The translations under genes were made by a program, and so were the position numbers. Shown piece after piece: positions 18,872 through 28,144 of a stretch of DNA of 64,000 bases. Each line of letters begins with the position of its first letter. Within the stretch, counting starts at the first letter, position 1. The notes under the pieces are model-generated. The model saw only the letters and a list, made by a program, of their open reading frames with translations, made no database searches and was not told the origin of the DNA. Source of the stretch: Paraflavitalea soli (lineage in GTDB: Bacteria; Bacteroidota; Bacteroidia; Chitinophagales; Chitinophagaceae); the NCBI RefSeq assembly GCF_003555545.1, contig NZ_CP032157.1, forward strand, positions 6,018,546-6,082,545, given 5' to 3'.

Positions 18872-20251
18872 TTAATGTGCTAATAATGGATTGTCGCGTT
18901 TACTGCCTTCTTCAATATCTTCTTTGGAGCCATAGTCCACCGGCCCGTGCTGTATCTTCTTATTGAGCAAATACAGGAATAATATCAGCAACAGCAGGTA
19001 CACGACCATGAACATGATGAGGGAGAAAAGTACCTGGTTGGCCGTGACGGCTTTGGACAGGGCATCGGAGGTTCTGAGCAATCCATAGACCACCCAGGGT
19101 TGCCGGCCCATTTCGGCAGCAAACCATCCCGCCTGGTTGGCAATCTGCGGTAGCAGCACGGACCATACAAATATCCACAGCAGCCAGCGTTTGTCAAACA
19201 GCTTATTCCTGTAATAAAGCCAGGTGCCAAAGACCGATAGCGCAATAAGGCTTACCCCGATCGCTACCATAATATGGTAAAACTGGAAGATGGCGTTTAC
19301 CTGCCGGGGACGATCCTCTTCCGGAAAAGCATTTAATCCTTTTATGGGTGCGTTGAAATCGCCATATATCAGGAAGGAAAGTCCGCCGGGTATACGGATG
19401 CCTTTTGTTTCCTGGGTTTTGTTGTTTACATAGCCCATCAGGTACATATCTCCTGTGGCCAGGGAATCATAATGGCCTTCAAGTGCCGCCAGTTTCGCCG
19501 GCTGGTTTTTGGAAACACCATCGGCGCTTTTATGGCCCACAAACAATTGAAGCAGCGAGCAAATCGTGGCTGTTATGAGGGCTATCTTAAAGGAGGGTTT
19601 GGCCAGGGCCAGGTGTTTATTTTTCAGGATATACCAGGCATTCACACTCAGCACCAGGAAGGCGCCTGCCAGGAAAGCGCCGATCCATACATGGGTAAGG
19701 CGCTCTACACTGGAGGGATTAAATACCATGGCCCAGAAATCGGTGATCTCGGCACGGGCATTCATTCCTTCGCCCACGATCCTGAAGCCGGCGGGTGTCT
19801 GCTGCCAGGAATTAGCCACCACGATCCACACCGCCGAAAACATTGATCCCAGGAAGACCATCAACGCAGAGAAGAAATGCACTTTGGGGCCTACCCGGTT
19901 CCAGCCAAAGATGAGAATGCCGAGAAAGCCCGACTCCAGGGCAAAAGCAAAGATGCCTTCCGCGGCCAGGGCGCTGCCAAATATATCACCCACGTATTTG
20001 GAATACGTGGCCCAGTTGGTACCAAACTCAAATTCCATAATAATGCCGGTGGCTACGCCAATACCAAAGATGAGGGCAAAGATCTTTATCCAGAAACGGG
20101 TGATCTGTTCGTAGCGCTTATCGCCTGTTTTGAGGTACATGCCTTCAAAGATGACGAGCAGCAAACCAAGACCAATACTTAATGGCGGATAGATGTAATG
20201 AAATGCAATGGTGAATGCAAACTGAACACGGGATAGTATTTCGACATCCAT
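18872..20251 (-). CDS. cydA: Cytochrome bd oxidase subunit I
   Basis: 459 residues. It begins MDVEILSRVQFAFTIAFHYI with the haem-ligand His in the first helix. ALESGFLGILIFGWNRVGP and WIVVANSWQQTPAGF match CydA. The Q-loop between helices 6 and 7 is short, so this is the short-Q-loop class, unlike E. coli CydA at about 520 residues. It is first in the cydAB operon. Oxidation of quinol here drives O2 reduction without proton pumping. The assignment is secure. Confidence 0.96.
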   Translation of the reverse strand: MDVEILSRVQFAFTIAFHYIYPPLSIGLGLLLVIFEGMYLKTGDKRYEQITRFWIKIFALIFGIGVATGIIMEFEFGTNWATYSKYVGDIFGSALAAEGIFAFALESGFLGILIFGWNRVGPKVHFFSALMVFLGSMFSAVWIVVANSWQQTPAGFRIVGEGMNARAEITDFWAMVFNPSSVERLTHVWIGAFLAGAFLVLSVNAWYILKNKHLALAKPSFKIALITATICSLLQLFVGHKSADGVSKNQPAKLAALEGHYDSLATGDMYLMGYVNNKTQETKGIRIPGGLSFLIYGDFNAPIKGLNAFPEEDRPRQVNAIFQFYHIMVAIGVSLIALSVFGTWLYYRNKLFDKRWLLWIFVWSVLLPQIANQAGWFAAEMGRQPWVVYGLLRTSDALSKAVTANQVLFSLIMFMVVYLLLLILFLYLLNKKIQHGPVDYGSKEDIEEGSKRDNPLLAH

Positions 20252-20274
20252 GGGAAAGATGTTTGATGGCTACA

Positions 20275-20303
20275 TAAAAAAAAGTCCCGCCATACGGCAG
20301 GAC
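20275..20303 (-). terminator. Intrinsic terminator after the DUF2480 gene
   Basis: On the minus strand an 8-bp stem (GTCCTGCC / GGCGGGAC, one wobble) is followed by eight T. It isolates the DUF2480 gene from cydA. Confidence 0.8.
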
Positions 20304-20313
20304 GCAAATACGA

Positions 20314-20820
20314 TCATTTCTTTTTGAAAATGGGAACAGTACTACACGGTTCGCCATACATGATACTTTTAGCTACCGGCCGTAATTTCTTGGTAATCTC
20401 CAGGTAGGCAAATTCACCAATAGGTAGATCACCACATCCTTTTACTACTACCCGCTGATCAGTATAATCAGCGGCGGGGATAGCTGCAATATTTTGAATG
20501 AAAAGTTGTTGTTTGGCTGTTTGTTCGTTGCCGAAGATAATATCCTTTGCCACGGGCTGCAGGTAAGTGGCTACCAGCATATAGGCCCACATGGGGATAA
20601 TGGCATCTGCTGTGCAGGTAACAGCTACTACTTTATCCTGGTACAGCGTCCAATCGATTTGCTGAAGGGCGGCGCGGAAATCTTTTTCTTTGAGGATGAG
20701 TTCCATAAACAGATGGGGCTTCAGGTCAAATACCAGGATCTCCTCTTTGGGATAGTACTCCTCGAGGTCCAATGTGATCAGCCCACTGGCAGTTACCTTA
20801 TTAATGATCTCATCACTCAT
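20314..20820 (-). CDS. DUF2480-family protein
   Basis: 168 residues with the features of DUF2480, a family nearly confined to Bacteroidota: ITLDLEEYYPKEEILVFDLKPHLFMELILKE style N-terminus, a central WTLYQDKVVAVTCTADAIIP and a Cys-bearing C-terminal VVVKGCGDLPIGEFAYLEIT. The function is unknown. It is a single-gene unit between two terminators. Confidence 0.88.
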   Translation of the reverse strand: MSDEIINKVTASGLITLDLEEYYPKEEILVFDLKPHLFMELILKEKDFRAALQQIDWTLYQDKVVAVTCTADAIIPMWAYMLVATYLQPVAKDIIFGNEQTAKQQLFIQNIAAIPAADYTDQRVVVKGCGDLPIGEFAYLEITKKLRPVAKSIMYGEPCSTVPIFKKK

Positions 20821-20899
20821 GACGTATCTGTTTCAGGAATAATAACAAAGTTACGTGCAATTGGTTGCCGGGAACACAAAAAGTGGTTTGAATGAGCAC

Positions 20900-20930
20900 A
20901 AAAAAAAGATCCCGTTCAAATGAACGGGAC
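20900..20930 (-). terminator. Intrinsic terminator after the SurA/PpiD-like gene
   Basis: The minus-strand stem TCCCGTTC / GAACGGGA has a 4-base loop and is followed by a run of about eight T. It lies 30 bases past the foldase stop. Confidence 0.85.
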
Positions 20931-20959
20931 CTCTCCGTAATATTATATGTAATAACAGT

Positions 20960-23086
20960 TTAGTAGAACTTGTAGCGGTTGTCGGTAATATCCGCCGCTT
21001 TTTTGAGTGTTTCGATCACCAGGTAGCTGCTGCGCTGAATTTGCTGGGCAGCCATTTGCTGTTGCATCTTTATATCCAGTCCGGCATTGGGTTGGGCAGT
21101 CACATTATTGACTTTAATATAATACACACCAATTTCTCCAAGGATGGGATCAGATACCTTGGCCTGGTAGTTCTTGTTGAAAGAAGCACCTATAAGTTTG
21201 GACTCATTGCCCAGGTTTGGAATATAACCGGCAGAGAAAGCCACGCTGTCCAGCTGTTGAACAGGTTGATTCACCGCTTTAGTCACTGCATCAAGTGAAG
21301 CAGGAGTACCCACTTTCTGAATGATCTGCTCTGCTTTTTTCTTATTCCGTATTTTATATTCTACCAGCGGACGCGCTCTTTCGATGGGCATGGTGCCTTT
21401 GTCGTAACTGTTTACCAAAACAGGTACGATGTATTTATCACCTATAAAGTAAGGTTCTGGGGCAACGTCACCGATCTTAGCATCATTATACATCCATTTC
21501 ACCAGCGGGCGGCTGCTGCCCAGTCCGGGAATATTGCTTTCCAGGGGCTGCACATCATAGGCGTTGAACTTAGTGAGGTTCTGTTTTTTGATATTATCCT
21601 CAAACGCTTTCCTGTTGCGGCTTTCAGCGGCAAAAGCAGAAGCTGCCTGATGGGCAGTATTGGTGGTCAGATCGCTGGGATATATAGGCTGTGAAAAATA
21701 AGCGATATTATAAGCAGGTGAAGATCCTTTCTGAGAGAGGATTTCCACATAGTGGTAACCATATTCTGTTTTCACCACTCCTTTAGAACCAACAGGTTTT
21801 CCAAAAATAAAGTCGTTGAATTCTGCAGTCATGCGGCCGCTCACTACATTATCATATATACCTCCGGTCTCTTTGGTTCCGTCGTCAGAATATTTTACAC
21901 AAAGTGTATCAAAGTTGGCGCCGCCTTTAATTGCCATTTCCACACTGTCAATAATACGTTTGGCAGTAGAGTCATACCGAACGGGCTGCAATTCGCCGGT
22001 GCGCTGATCGCGTTGATGGGTAGCTACCAATATGTGACGCACTTTTACTGAATCGGGCCATTGTTTTTCACTCACGATGCGTGCGAGGGTATAAGAACCG
22101 CCATCGAGGTAAGGTCCGTATACGCCACCTACGGGAGTCTTAACAATAGAGTCGATCTTTTCGATCTTTATTTCTTTGCGGGAAATATTGCTGGGATAAT
22201 AAGGGGTCTGGCTGTTTTCCCGCAGGAAGAAACCGTTGATATCAGAAGTAGTAGCAAAAGAATCTTTCAGTTTTTCCACACGCTCACGTACGGCAGCGGA
22301 ATCTGCTGCGCTGGGAGCTGCGTTGAACATGACGTATTCAATACCGCGAACTTGCTCTTGCTTGAACCCTTCTTTGTGTTCATCCACATATTTGCGCACC
22401 TCATCATCGGTTACCTTGATCGTAGAATCGGCGATGCTGGTATAGGGAATATTAACATAAGAAATAGAGGCGAGCTGGCTATTGTCGGCATTTCTTTTTT
22501 CTACCAGCCATTTAGGCACATAGTAGCTTTTACCGATCATACCCACAAATTTTTCACGGATACGTTGTTTTTCCAGGGCAGGTACAAATTCACCCCAAAA
22601 ATTGTTGTATTCGGGCGATTTCTTTTTCAGACCACGGATAGCCTGAAAAGCGGCTTGCGCATCATAAGCACCAGTTTGAGGATTGGTGAATTGCTGACGC
22701 AATTGCTGAGGCGGGTTAGCACCATATAATATGTCACCTTTTTCTTTATCGCTTACTACAAAACCGAGTTTATCGAGCTCTTTGTCCAGTACGGCATTTT
22801 CCACATATTCATTCCAGAGGCTCTCGCGGATCTGCTGACGGAATTGTTCATCAACATGCTGGCCATTGGCAGTGTAGTTCTTTTCGGCGTTGGCAAGCCT
22901 TTTTTCAAAATCGATAACATCAACTTTGGTACCGTTGATCTTACCGAGGGTGGTTGATTGTCCACTGAATAACCCACCACTTCTTCCACTAAAGGCATCC
23001 TGTACAATAAAGGCGATCAATGCTAAAGCAATCGCTGCAATAATGATCCACGCAGCTTTGTCGCGGATGGTCTGAATGATAGACAT
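20960..23086 (-). CDS. SurA/PpiD-like peptidyl-prolyl isomerase, membrane anchored
   Basis: 708 residues. An N-terminal membrane helix (about 12-32, AAWIIIAAIALALIAF) is followed by a SurA_N-type helical domain (about 35-220). A PPIC parvulin domain covers about 345-450 (VRHILVATHQRDQ, FDTLCVKYSDDG, GGIYDNVVSGRM). Then comes a second chaperone region. The layout and length match PpiD, a periplasmic foldase tethered to the inner membrane near the Sec translocon. The AT-rich, DnaA-box-like region lies directly upstream, divergent from nadA. Confidence 0.9.
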   Translation of the reverse strand: MSIIQTIRDKAAWIIIAAIALALIAFIVQDAFSGRSGGLFSGQSTTLGKINGTKVDVIDFEKRLANAEKNYTANGQHVDEQFRQQIRESLWNEYVENAVLDKELDKLGFVVSDKEKGDILYGANPPQQLRQQFTNPQTGAYDAQAAFQAIRGLKKKSPEYNNFWGEFVPALEKQRIREKFVGMIGKSYYVPKWLVEKRNADNSQLASISYVNIPYTSIADSTIKVTDDEVRKYVDEHKEGFKQEQVRGIEYVMFNAAPSAADSAAVRERVEKLKDSFATTSDINGFFLRENSQTPYYPSNISRKEIKIEKIDSIVKTPVGGVYGPYLDGGSYTLARIVSEKQWPDSVKVRHILVATHQRDQRTGELQPVRYDSTAKRIIDSVEMAIKGGANFDTLCVKYSDDGTKETGGIYDNVVSGRMTAEFNDFIFGKPVGSKGVVKTEYGYHYVEILSQKGSSPAYNIAYFSQPIYPSDLTTNTAHQAASAFAAESRNRKAFEDNIKKQNLTKFNAYDVQPLESNIPGLGSSRPLVKWMYNDAKIGDVAPEPYFIGDKYIVPVLVNSYDKGTMPIERARPLVEYKIRNKKKAEQIIQKVGTPASLDAVTKAVNQPVQQLDSVAFSAGYIPNLGNESKLIGASFNKNYQAKVSDPILGEIGVYYIKVNNVTAQPNAGLDIKMQQQMAAQQIQRSSYLVIETLKKAADITDNRYKFY

Positions 23087-23155
23087 ATAATATTATATTA
23101 CTCCCGTTGTTTTAAGCGGATGGCAAAAATAGGGTAAAAAAGATTATGAACAAAT

Positions 23156-23743
23156 TGTGGAAAACAGGGTCAAATATGCACCAACACAGCGTTTTATGAT
23201 GTTGATGGTATGCCAATTATTATTCTCACGGCATTACCTATTTTACAGGTTGATAATATTATGCGCACGAAGGAGCGCACTAACGCCTATTTTGCCATTT
23301 ATTGTGTTGAAAGAGGTATTTTTTTCCGTGAAACGTGCTTGTGAAGACAGTGTCCCCACGGTTTCGTGAATAAACACCAAAAGCAGTGGAAAACCCCGGA
23401 ATTGGCCCTCCGGAAATGGTGGATAGTTGGATTAAAAGTTGTCGGGCGGGCGGGTGCCGGAAGGCGGGTGTATACAAACCCAAGGTTATTCGACCTCCGT
23501 TAACACCCCTATTGTGCTGTGGACAGTGTTTATTTATACCGGCCCTTTTTAATCCACATACGTGGAAAAACGGCGTAGATGCACAACCAGCGGGAGGTTC
23601 TGACTGTTAATGAATTGTGGAAAACAGTGGATAAAGCGCTTGTTGTAACTTTACCAAAAATCAGGGTGATCGTTTTATCCACGAATTCACACCCGTAATA
23701 GTAATAGGTTCTTTATAAAAATAGATAAGTAATAATAAATACT
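23156..23743. other. oriC: Candidate replication origin: cluster of DnaA-box-like sites with AT-rich flank
   Basis: No gene is seen in the 650 bases between the divergent foldase gene and nadA. Sites resembling TTATCCACA (either strand) occur at 23156-23164 and 23616-23624 (TTTTCCACA on the complement, which fits the relaxed TTWTNCACA). Single-mismatch sites lie at 23550-23558, 23626-23634 and 23675-23683. Weaker ones lie at 23385, 23418, 23518 and 23561. An AT-rich stretch follows at about 23700-23743. mnmG, dnaN and two parS-like sites lie within 17 kb. This is inference from pattern only; no skew was computed. Confidence 0.5.
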
Positions 23744-24754
23744 ATGGGAGATATACACATAGGAGAAGCAAAAGAGAACATAGCCAAAGCAGGATTTCTG
23801 GATGTGGACGTTGACCCCACACTGGACCTATTTGGGGAAATCGAAAGATTGAAAAAAGAAAAAAATGCGATCGTGCTGGCACATTACTACCAGGAGCCCG
23901 ATATCCAGGATGTGGCGGATTATATCGGGGACAGCCTGGGCCTGGCCCAAAAGGCGGAGAAGACGGATGCGGAGATTATTGTGTTCGCCGGCGTCCATTT
24001 CATGGCCGAAACGGCCAAGATCTTAAACCCGCACAAGAAAGTGTTGCTGCCCGACCTGAAAGCAGGTTGCTCTCTGGCGGATAGTGCTCCTCCGGAGCTA
24101 TTCAGGCAGTTCAAGGCAAAGCACCCCAATCACCTGGTAATCTCCTACATCAACTGCACGGCTGACATCAAAGCACTAAGCGATATCATCTGTACCTCCA
24201 GCAATGCCGAGAAAATTGTGGAAAGCATACCTGTAGATCAGCCGATTATCTTTGCACCGGATAAAAACCTGGGAGGATACCTGATCAAAAAGACGGGTCG
24301 TGATATGGTTTTGTGGAATGGTGCCTGCATGGTGCATGAGATCTTTAGCCTCGAGAAGATCACCAGACTCAAAATAAGACACCCTAACGCCAAGATAATT
24401 GCTCACCCGGAGTGTGAGGAGCCAATTCTGCGGATCGCCGATTTTATAGGCTCTACGACAGGATTATTGAAATACTCCCAGGAAGATGCTGCGATGGAAT
24501 ATATCGTGGCTACAGAAACAGGCATTTTGCACCAGATGCAGAAATCTTCTCCCCATAAAATGTTCATTCCTGCTCCGCCCGACAACAGCTGCGCGTGTAA
24601 TGATTGTCCACACATGAAGCTGAATACACTGGAAAAGTTGTACCTGTGCATGGAATACGAATTACCGGAGATCACCATGGATGAGCAGTTGAGGGTAGCT
24701 GCGAGAAAACCAATTGAGCGAATGCTGGAGATCAGCGCGAAATATGGTTTGTAA
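23744..24754 (+). CDS. nadA: Quinolinate synthase
   Basis: 336 residues. The signature [18 protein letters not shown] (about 47-64) is present, along with the three iron-sulfur cysteine contexts: [18 protein letters not shown] and [35 protein letters not shown] is also typical. NadA joins iminoaspartate and dihydroxyacetone phosphate to make quinolinate, with a 4Fe-4S cluster, in de novo NAD synthesis. nadB and nadC are not adjacent. nadD lies 6 kb away. Confidence 0.96.
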   Translation: MGDIHIGEAKENIAKAGFLDVDVDPTLDLFGEIERLKKEKNAIVLAHYYQEPDIQDVADYIGDSLGLAQKAEKTDAEIIVFAGVHFMAETAKILNPHKKVLLPDLKAGCSLADSAPPELFRQFKAKHPNHLVISYINCTADIKALSDIICTSSNAEKIVESIPVDQPIIFAPDKNLGGYLIKKTGRDMVLWNGACMVHEIFSLEKITRLKIRHPNAKIIAHPECEEPILRIADFIGSTTGLLKYSQEDAAMEYIVATETGILHQMQKSSPHKMFIPAPPDNSCACNDCPHMKLNTLEKLYLCMEYELPEITMDEQLRVAARKPIERMLEISAKYGL

Positions 24755-24850
24755 AATGTGGAGAAAGAAGGCAGATGATGACTGGGCCTGATTTTAAAAA
24801 TGTGGGAAGAAAAGTGAATTGAATTTTTAATTATATTTTATTATAATATT

Positions 24851-25324
24851 ATGGCCGAAGATCTTTTAGTGTTGAAGGGTACTAAGCGTGAACAATATGA
24901 ATCTTTAATACCGCAAATCAAAGCGTTGATTGATGGCGAGCCCGACCTGGTAGCCAATCTGGCAAATGTAGTGGCTGCGTTGAAAGAACAGTTTGGTTGG
25001 TTTTGGGTTGGCTTCTACCTGGTGAAAGAAAAGGAACTGGTATTGGGACCTTTTCAAGGCCCGGTTGCGTGTACTCGAATCCGTTATGGTAAAGGTGTAT
25101 GTGGAAGCAGTTGGGAACAAAAGCAAACTTTGATCGTGCCGGATGTAGAACAATTTCCAGGGCACATTGCCTGCAGTAGTTTATCGAAGTCTGAAATTGT
25201 GGTACCCGTTATCCGTGATGGGAAAGTGATTGCAGTGCTGGATGTGGACAGTGCTGAACTCGACGAGTTTGATCTGACAGATCAGGAATACCTGGAAGCG
25301 ATCGTAAATGCTATGCAGTTTTAG
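24851..25324 (+). CDS. msrC: Free methionine-(R)-sulfoxide reductase (GAF domain)
   Basis: 157 residues forming a single GAF domain. Three cysteines (C74, C84, C108) sit in GPVACTRIRYGKGVCG and FPGHIACSSLSKSEIVVP. Their spacing of 10 and 24 residues is the same as in E. coli fRMsr (C84, C94, C118). The enzyme reduces free methionine-R-sulfoxide using thioredoxin. It follows nadA by about 100 bases and ends at a bidirectional terminator. Confidence 0.92.
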   Translation: MAEDLLVLKGTKREQYESLIPQIKALIDGEPDLVANLANVVAALKEQFGWFWVGFYLVKEKELVLGPFQGPVACTRIRYGKGVCGSSWEQKQTLIVPDVEQFPGHIACSSLSKSEIVVPVIRDGKVIAVLDVDSAELDEFDLTDQEYLEAIVNAMQF

Positions 25325-25353
25325 AAATAGACAGTAGAGCTGATATTTTATTG

Positions 25354-25416
25354 AAGTGAGTCATCACGTAAGTAGGTTGTCGATAGACGACCACTGTATG
25401 ATGACTCACTTTTAGT
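25354..25416. terminator. Bidirectional terminator between msrC and mnmG
   Basis: 13-bp perfect arms (AAGTGAGTCATCA / TGATGACTCACTT) enclose a 32-base insert that itself can pair (GGTTGTC / GACGACC with a wobble). T-rich tails flank it. It serves two convergent genes. Confidence 0.75.
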
Positions 25417-25419
25417 TTT

Positions 25420-27282
25420 TTAGCGGCCCATAAAGACCATGAGGATCTGTACATCGCTGGGATTAACACCACTGATGCGACTGGCCTGTCCCAATGTACG
25501 GGGACGTATTTTTTTGAATTTGGTCAAAGCTTCATTCGATAAGGCAGCCACTCTTCCATAGTCAAAGTTCTCAGGGATCATCAGGTCTTCGAGCTGGCTC
25601 ATTCTTTTTACGATCTCTTTTTCCTTCTCAATGTATACATCGTATTTGATCTGTATTTCTGCCTGCTCGATCGTATCACGGGTAAAACCGGTGAGTGCAT
25701 TTTTTATGGTAGGCAGCTGATCCATCATATCGGGCAAAGAGATATTGGGTCGAAGCAATACCTGGATCGTTTTCTGTTTATGGGGTAAAGGAGCAGAGTT
25801 TTTTTCTTGCAGGAATTTATCTGCTTCGCTTGGATCAAGAGAAAGTTCCTTCAGGATCGACTTGATCTTTTCTGTTCCATTCCTCTTTTCGATCACACGG
25901 TCCATTCTATCCTGGTCAGCTAATCCTAAACGATAACTTAATTCTGTCAATCGGAGATCAGCATTGTCCTGGCGCAGTAAGGTTCTGAATTCTGCCCGTG
26001 AAGTAAACATGCGGTAGGGTTCTTCTGTACCCTTGCTGATGAGATCATCGATGAGTACCCCAATATAGGCATCACTTCTTTTAAGGATCACGGGTTCCAG
26101 TTCCCTTACTTTTTGATGGGCATTAATGCCGGCCATTAATCCCTGGCAGGCAGCTTCTTCATAACCGGTGGTTCCATTGATCTGGCCGGCGAAGAAAAGA
26201 TTGCTAATAAGTTTGGTCTCCAGTGCGTGACTCAATTGGGTAGGTGGGAAGTAATCGTATTCAATAGCATAACCTGGCCGGAACATGCGTACATTTTCAA
26301 ATCCGGGTACTGTTTGTAAAGCTTTGTATTGAACATCCTCGGGTAGTGAAGTAGAGAAACCATTCACATAGATTTCTACCGTATTCCATCCTTCTGGTTC
26401 TATGAATAACTGGTGACGATCCCTTTCTGCAAAGCGATTGATCTTGTCTTCGATACTGGGGCAATACCTGGGGCCCACGCCTTCAATTCTTCCTGTATAC
26501 ATAGGGCTTCTATCAAACCCTGTTTTGAGAATATCATGTACCTGCTGATTGGTATAGGTAATCCAGCAGCTTCTTTGTTCCGTTGGTTTTTGAACATCCT
26601 TGTAAGAGAAGCCTACAATTTCATCATCTCCTTTTTGTTCCTCCATCTTGCTATAGTCAAGACTTCTTCCATCTACACGAGGAGGTGTTCCGGTTTTAAG
26701 GCGGTCGCTTTCGAATCCGAGTTCAACCAATTGTTCTGTTATACCAGTGGCTGCTTTCTCTGCTACCCTGCCCCCACCGAATCGTTTCTCTCCGATATGG
26801 ATCACCCCATTGAGGAAAGTACCGCTAGTCACCACTACTGCTTTGGCTTTTATTTCATGACCCAGCCCGGTTATAACACCAGTGGCTTTGTTATCCTTGA
26901 TGATGATAGACCTTACCATGTCCTGGTAGAAGTCTACATTCTTGGTGTTTTCCAACATCTCTCTCCAGGTAGCTGCGAATAACATGCGGTCATTCTGAGT
27001 CCGGGGACTCCACATAGCTGGTCCTTTTGACTTATTGAGCATCCTGAACTGGATCATACTCTTGTCGGAAACAATGCCTGAATATCCACCCATGGCATCT
27101 ATTTCCCGTACGATCTGCCCCTTGGCAATACCTCCCATGGCAGGATTACAACTCATTTGGGCAATAACCTGCATGTTCATGGTGACCAGCAGAACCCTTG
27201 ATCCAAGGTTGGCTGCCGCTGCTGCCGCTTCACATCCTGCGTGACCGGCACCGACTACTATAACATCATAATCTGGAAACAT
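25420..27282 (-). CDS. mnmG: tRNA uridine-5-carboxymethylaminomethyl modification enzyme, FAD subunit
   Basis: 620 residues from MFPDYDVIVVGAGHAGCEAA. The FAD-binding GxGxxG motif is at the N-terminus, followed by CNPAMGGIAKGQIVREIDAM and KTGTPPRVDGRSLDYS. The C-terminal helical domain ends with RISGVNPSDVQILMVFMGR. With MnmE it modifies the wobble uridine of several tRNAs. I start at 27282, since the longer frame to 27333 runs into a parS-like palindrome. In many bacteria mnmG (gidA) lies by the origin, which fits the features around it here. Confidence 0.96.
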   Translation of the reverse strand: MFPDYDVIVVGAGHAGCEAAAAAANLGSRVLLVTMNMQVIAQMSCNPAMGGIAKGQIVREIDAMGGYSGIVSDKSMIQFRMLNKSKGPAMWSPRTQNDRMLFAATWREMLENTKNVDFYQDMVRSIIIKDNKATGVITGLGHEIKAKAVVVTSGTFLNGVIHIGEKRFGGGRVAEKAATGITEQLVELGFESDRLKTGTPPRVDGRSLDYSKMEEQKGDDEIVGFSYKDVQKPTEQRSCWITYTNQQVHDILKTGFDRSPMYTGRIEGVGPRYCPSIEDKINRFAERDRHQLFIEPEGWNTVEIYVNGFSTSLPEDVQYKALQTVPGFENVRMFRPGYAIEYDYFPPTQLSHALETKLISNLFFAGQINGTTGYEEAACQGLMAGINAHQKVRELEPVILKRSDAYIGVLIDDLISKGTEEPYRMFTSRAEFRTLLRQDNADLRLTELSYRLGLADQDRMDRVIEKRNGTEKIKSILKELSLDPSEADKFLQEKNSAPLPHKQKTIQVLLRPNISLPDMMDQLPTIKNALTGFTRDTIEQAEIQIKYDVYIEKEKEIVKRMSQLEDLMIPENFDYGRVAALSNEALTKFKKIRPRTLGQASRISGVNPSDVQILMVFMGR

Positions 27283-27325
27283 AGGCTGCAAAATTACATT
27301 AATGCTGGGTGTTTTGGGGATTAAC

Positions 27326-27341
27326 TGTTCCACGTGGAACC
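27326..27341. promoter_or_regulatory. parS: parS-like centromere site 1
   Basis: TGTTCCACGTGGAACC contains the 14-bp palindrome GTTCCACGTGGAAC. It resembles the parS family TGTTnCACGTGnAACA, to which ParB binds, and the CC/GG variant occurs in Pseudomonas. It sits 44 bases upstream of the mnmG start, so ParB binding could also affect that promoter. Confidence 0.65.
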
Positions 27342-27663
27342 AGGTTGCCCTGCCTTTCCTGCTTGCTTTGACCAGGTTTTATTCCCTTTGCTATCACTAC
27401 TTGATTACGGGGACTTCCGTAAACACCTTTACACTCTGCTATTGGGTATTCCAGTACTATGAAAGAATGATGTAAGAAAGGAGCTGTCTGGTATCTATAG
27501 GATGTTTTCTACTGGAATCCCCAGTCATGGTATTAGATGGGATAATCTTTGAATGAATGTTTGATTTCTTTTACCTCGTTATGTTCTCTGTAGGTTCTTA
27601 ATGCTACCTATGAACTACTAAAATGAGATCATTCATAGATTCTTGTTTCAAGCTCCGTTAGAT

Positions 27664-27718
27664 AATGGAGGATCAATGGAGAATGAATGGAAAATTAATG
27701 GAGACAGAATGAAGACTT
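27664..27718 (+). repeat. 11-bp-phased repeat array, five AATGGAG-type units
   Basis: AATGGAG occurs at 27664 and 27675, AATGGAA at 27686, AATGGAG at 27697 and AATGAAG at 27708. The interval is exactly 11 bases each time, and the last four bases of each unit vary. The spacing is about one DNA helical turn, so all copies face the same side. It lies between the two parS-like sites. The function is unknown; iterons for an origin-binding protein are one possibility. Confidence 0.7.
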
Positions 27719-28018
27719 AGAAAATGCAAAGAGATATCATCGAGAATCTAGCTTGATTCTGGTCGGTTCAAAGGAATTGATATGAATAACTATATTGGGG
27801 ATAATCTGCTGTTAGGAGACTTGCCGTATTGTGAAAGTAGATATGGTCAGGACTCTTGATGAGAACTGATGGCTTAAACCAAAGGGAGAATAGCAGAACC
27901 AGAAGATATTCCAACTTGAACCTACAGCTTAAAGAAGTTGTGATATCAAGGAGAAAAAGGTGTCACGCGGTAAAGAATCCAAGGATTGATAATTGTGTAA
28001 GGAACTGGTTTATACGGC

Positions 28019-28036
28019 GCGTTCCACGTGGAACGC
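28019..28036. promoter_or_regulatory. parS: parS-like centromere site 2
   Basis: An 18-bp perfect palindrome, GCGTTCCACGTGGAACGC, has the same 14-bp core as the site at 27326, about 690 bases away. Two identical cores within 0.7 kb are very unlikely by chance. Confidence 0.65.
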
Positions 28037-28121
28037 AGGAAGCCTGAAAATGTTATGCAGAATATTAAACCTCATTGATCTCCTGTTTCAACAACCTAAT
28101 ACCTTCGCTTTTACCTCCAAC

Positions 28122-28144
28122 CCAAGGTAAGGACCATACCTTGG
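28122..28144. other. Perfect 8-bp hairpin in the gene-free region
   Basis: CCAAGGTA and TACCTTGG enclose a 7-base loop. There is no T-run on either side, so it is not an obvious terminator. It may be part of a structured RNA or a protein site. Confidence 0.4.

Noticed and set aside
23240-23282. Short TGCGC/GCGCA inverted repeat in the candidate origin
   Set aside because: The stem is only 5 bp and could arise by chance.
27283-27333. N-terminal extension of mnmG by 17 codons
   Set aside because: Family members start at the FPDYDVIVVGAG region, and the extension reads into a parS-like site.
27856-28047. 63-codon frame in the gap beside mnmG
   Set aside because: It runs across a parS-like palindrome, has an arginine-rich chance-like composition and no family features.
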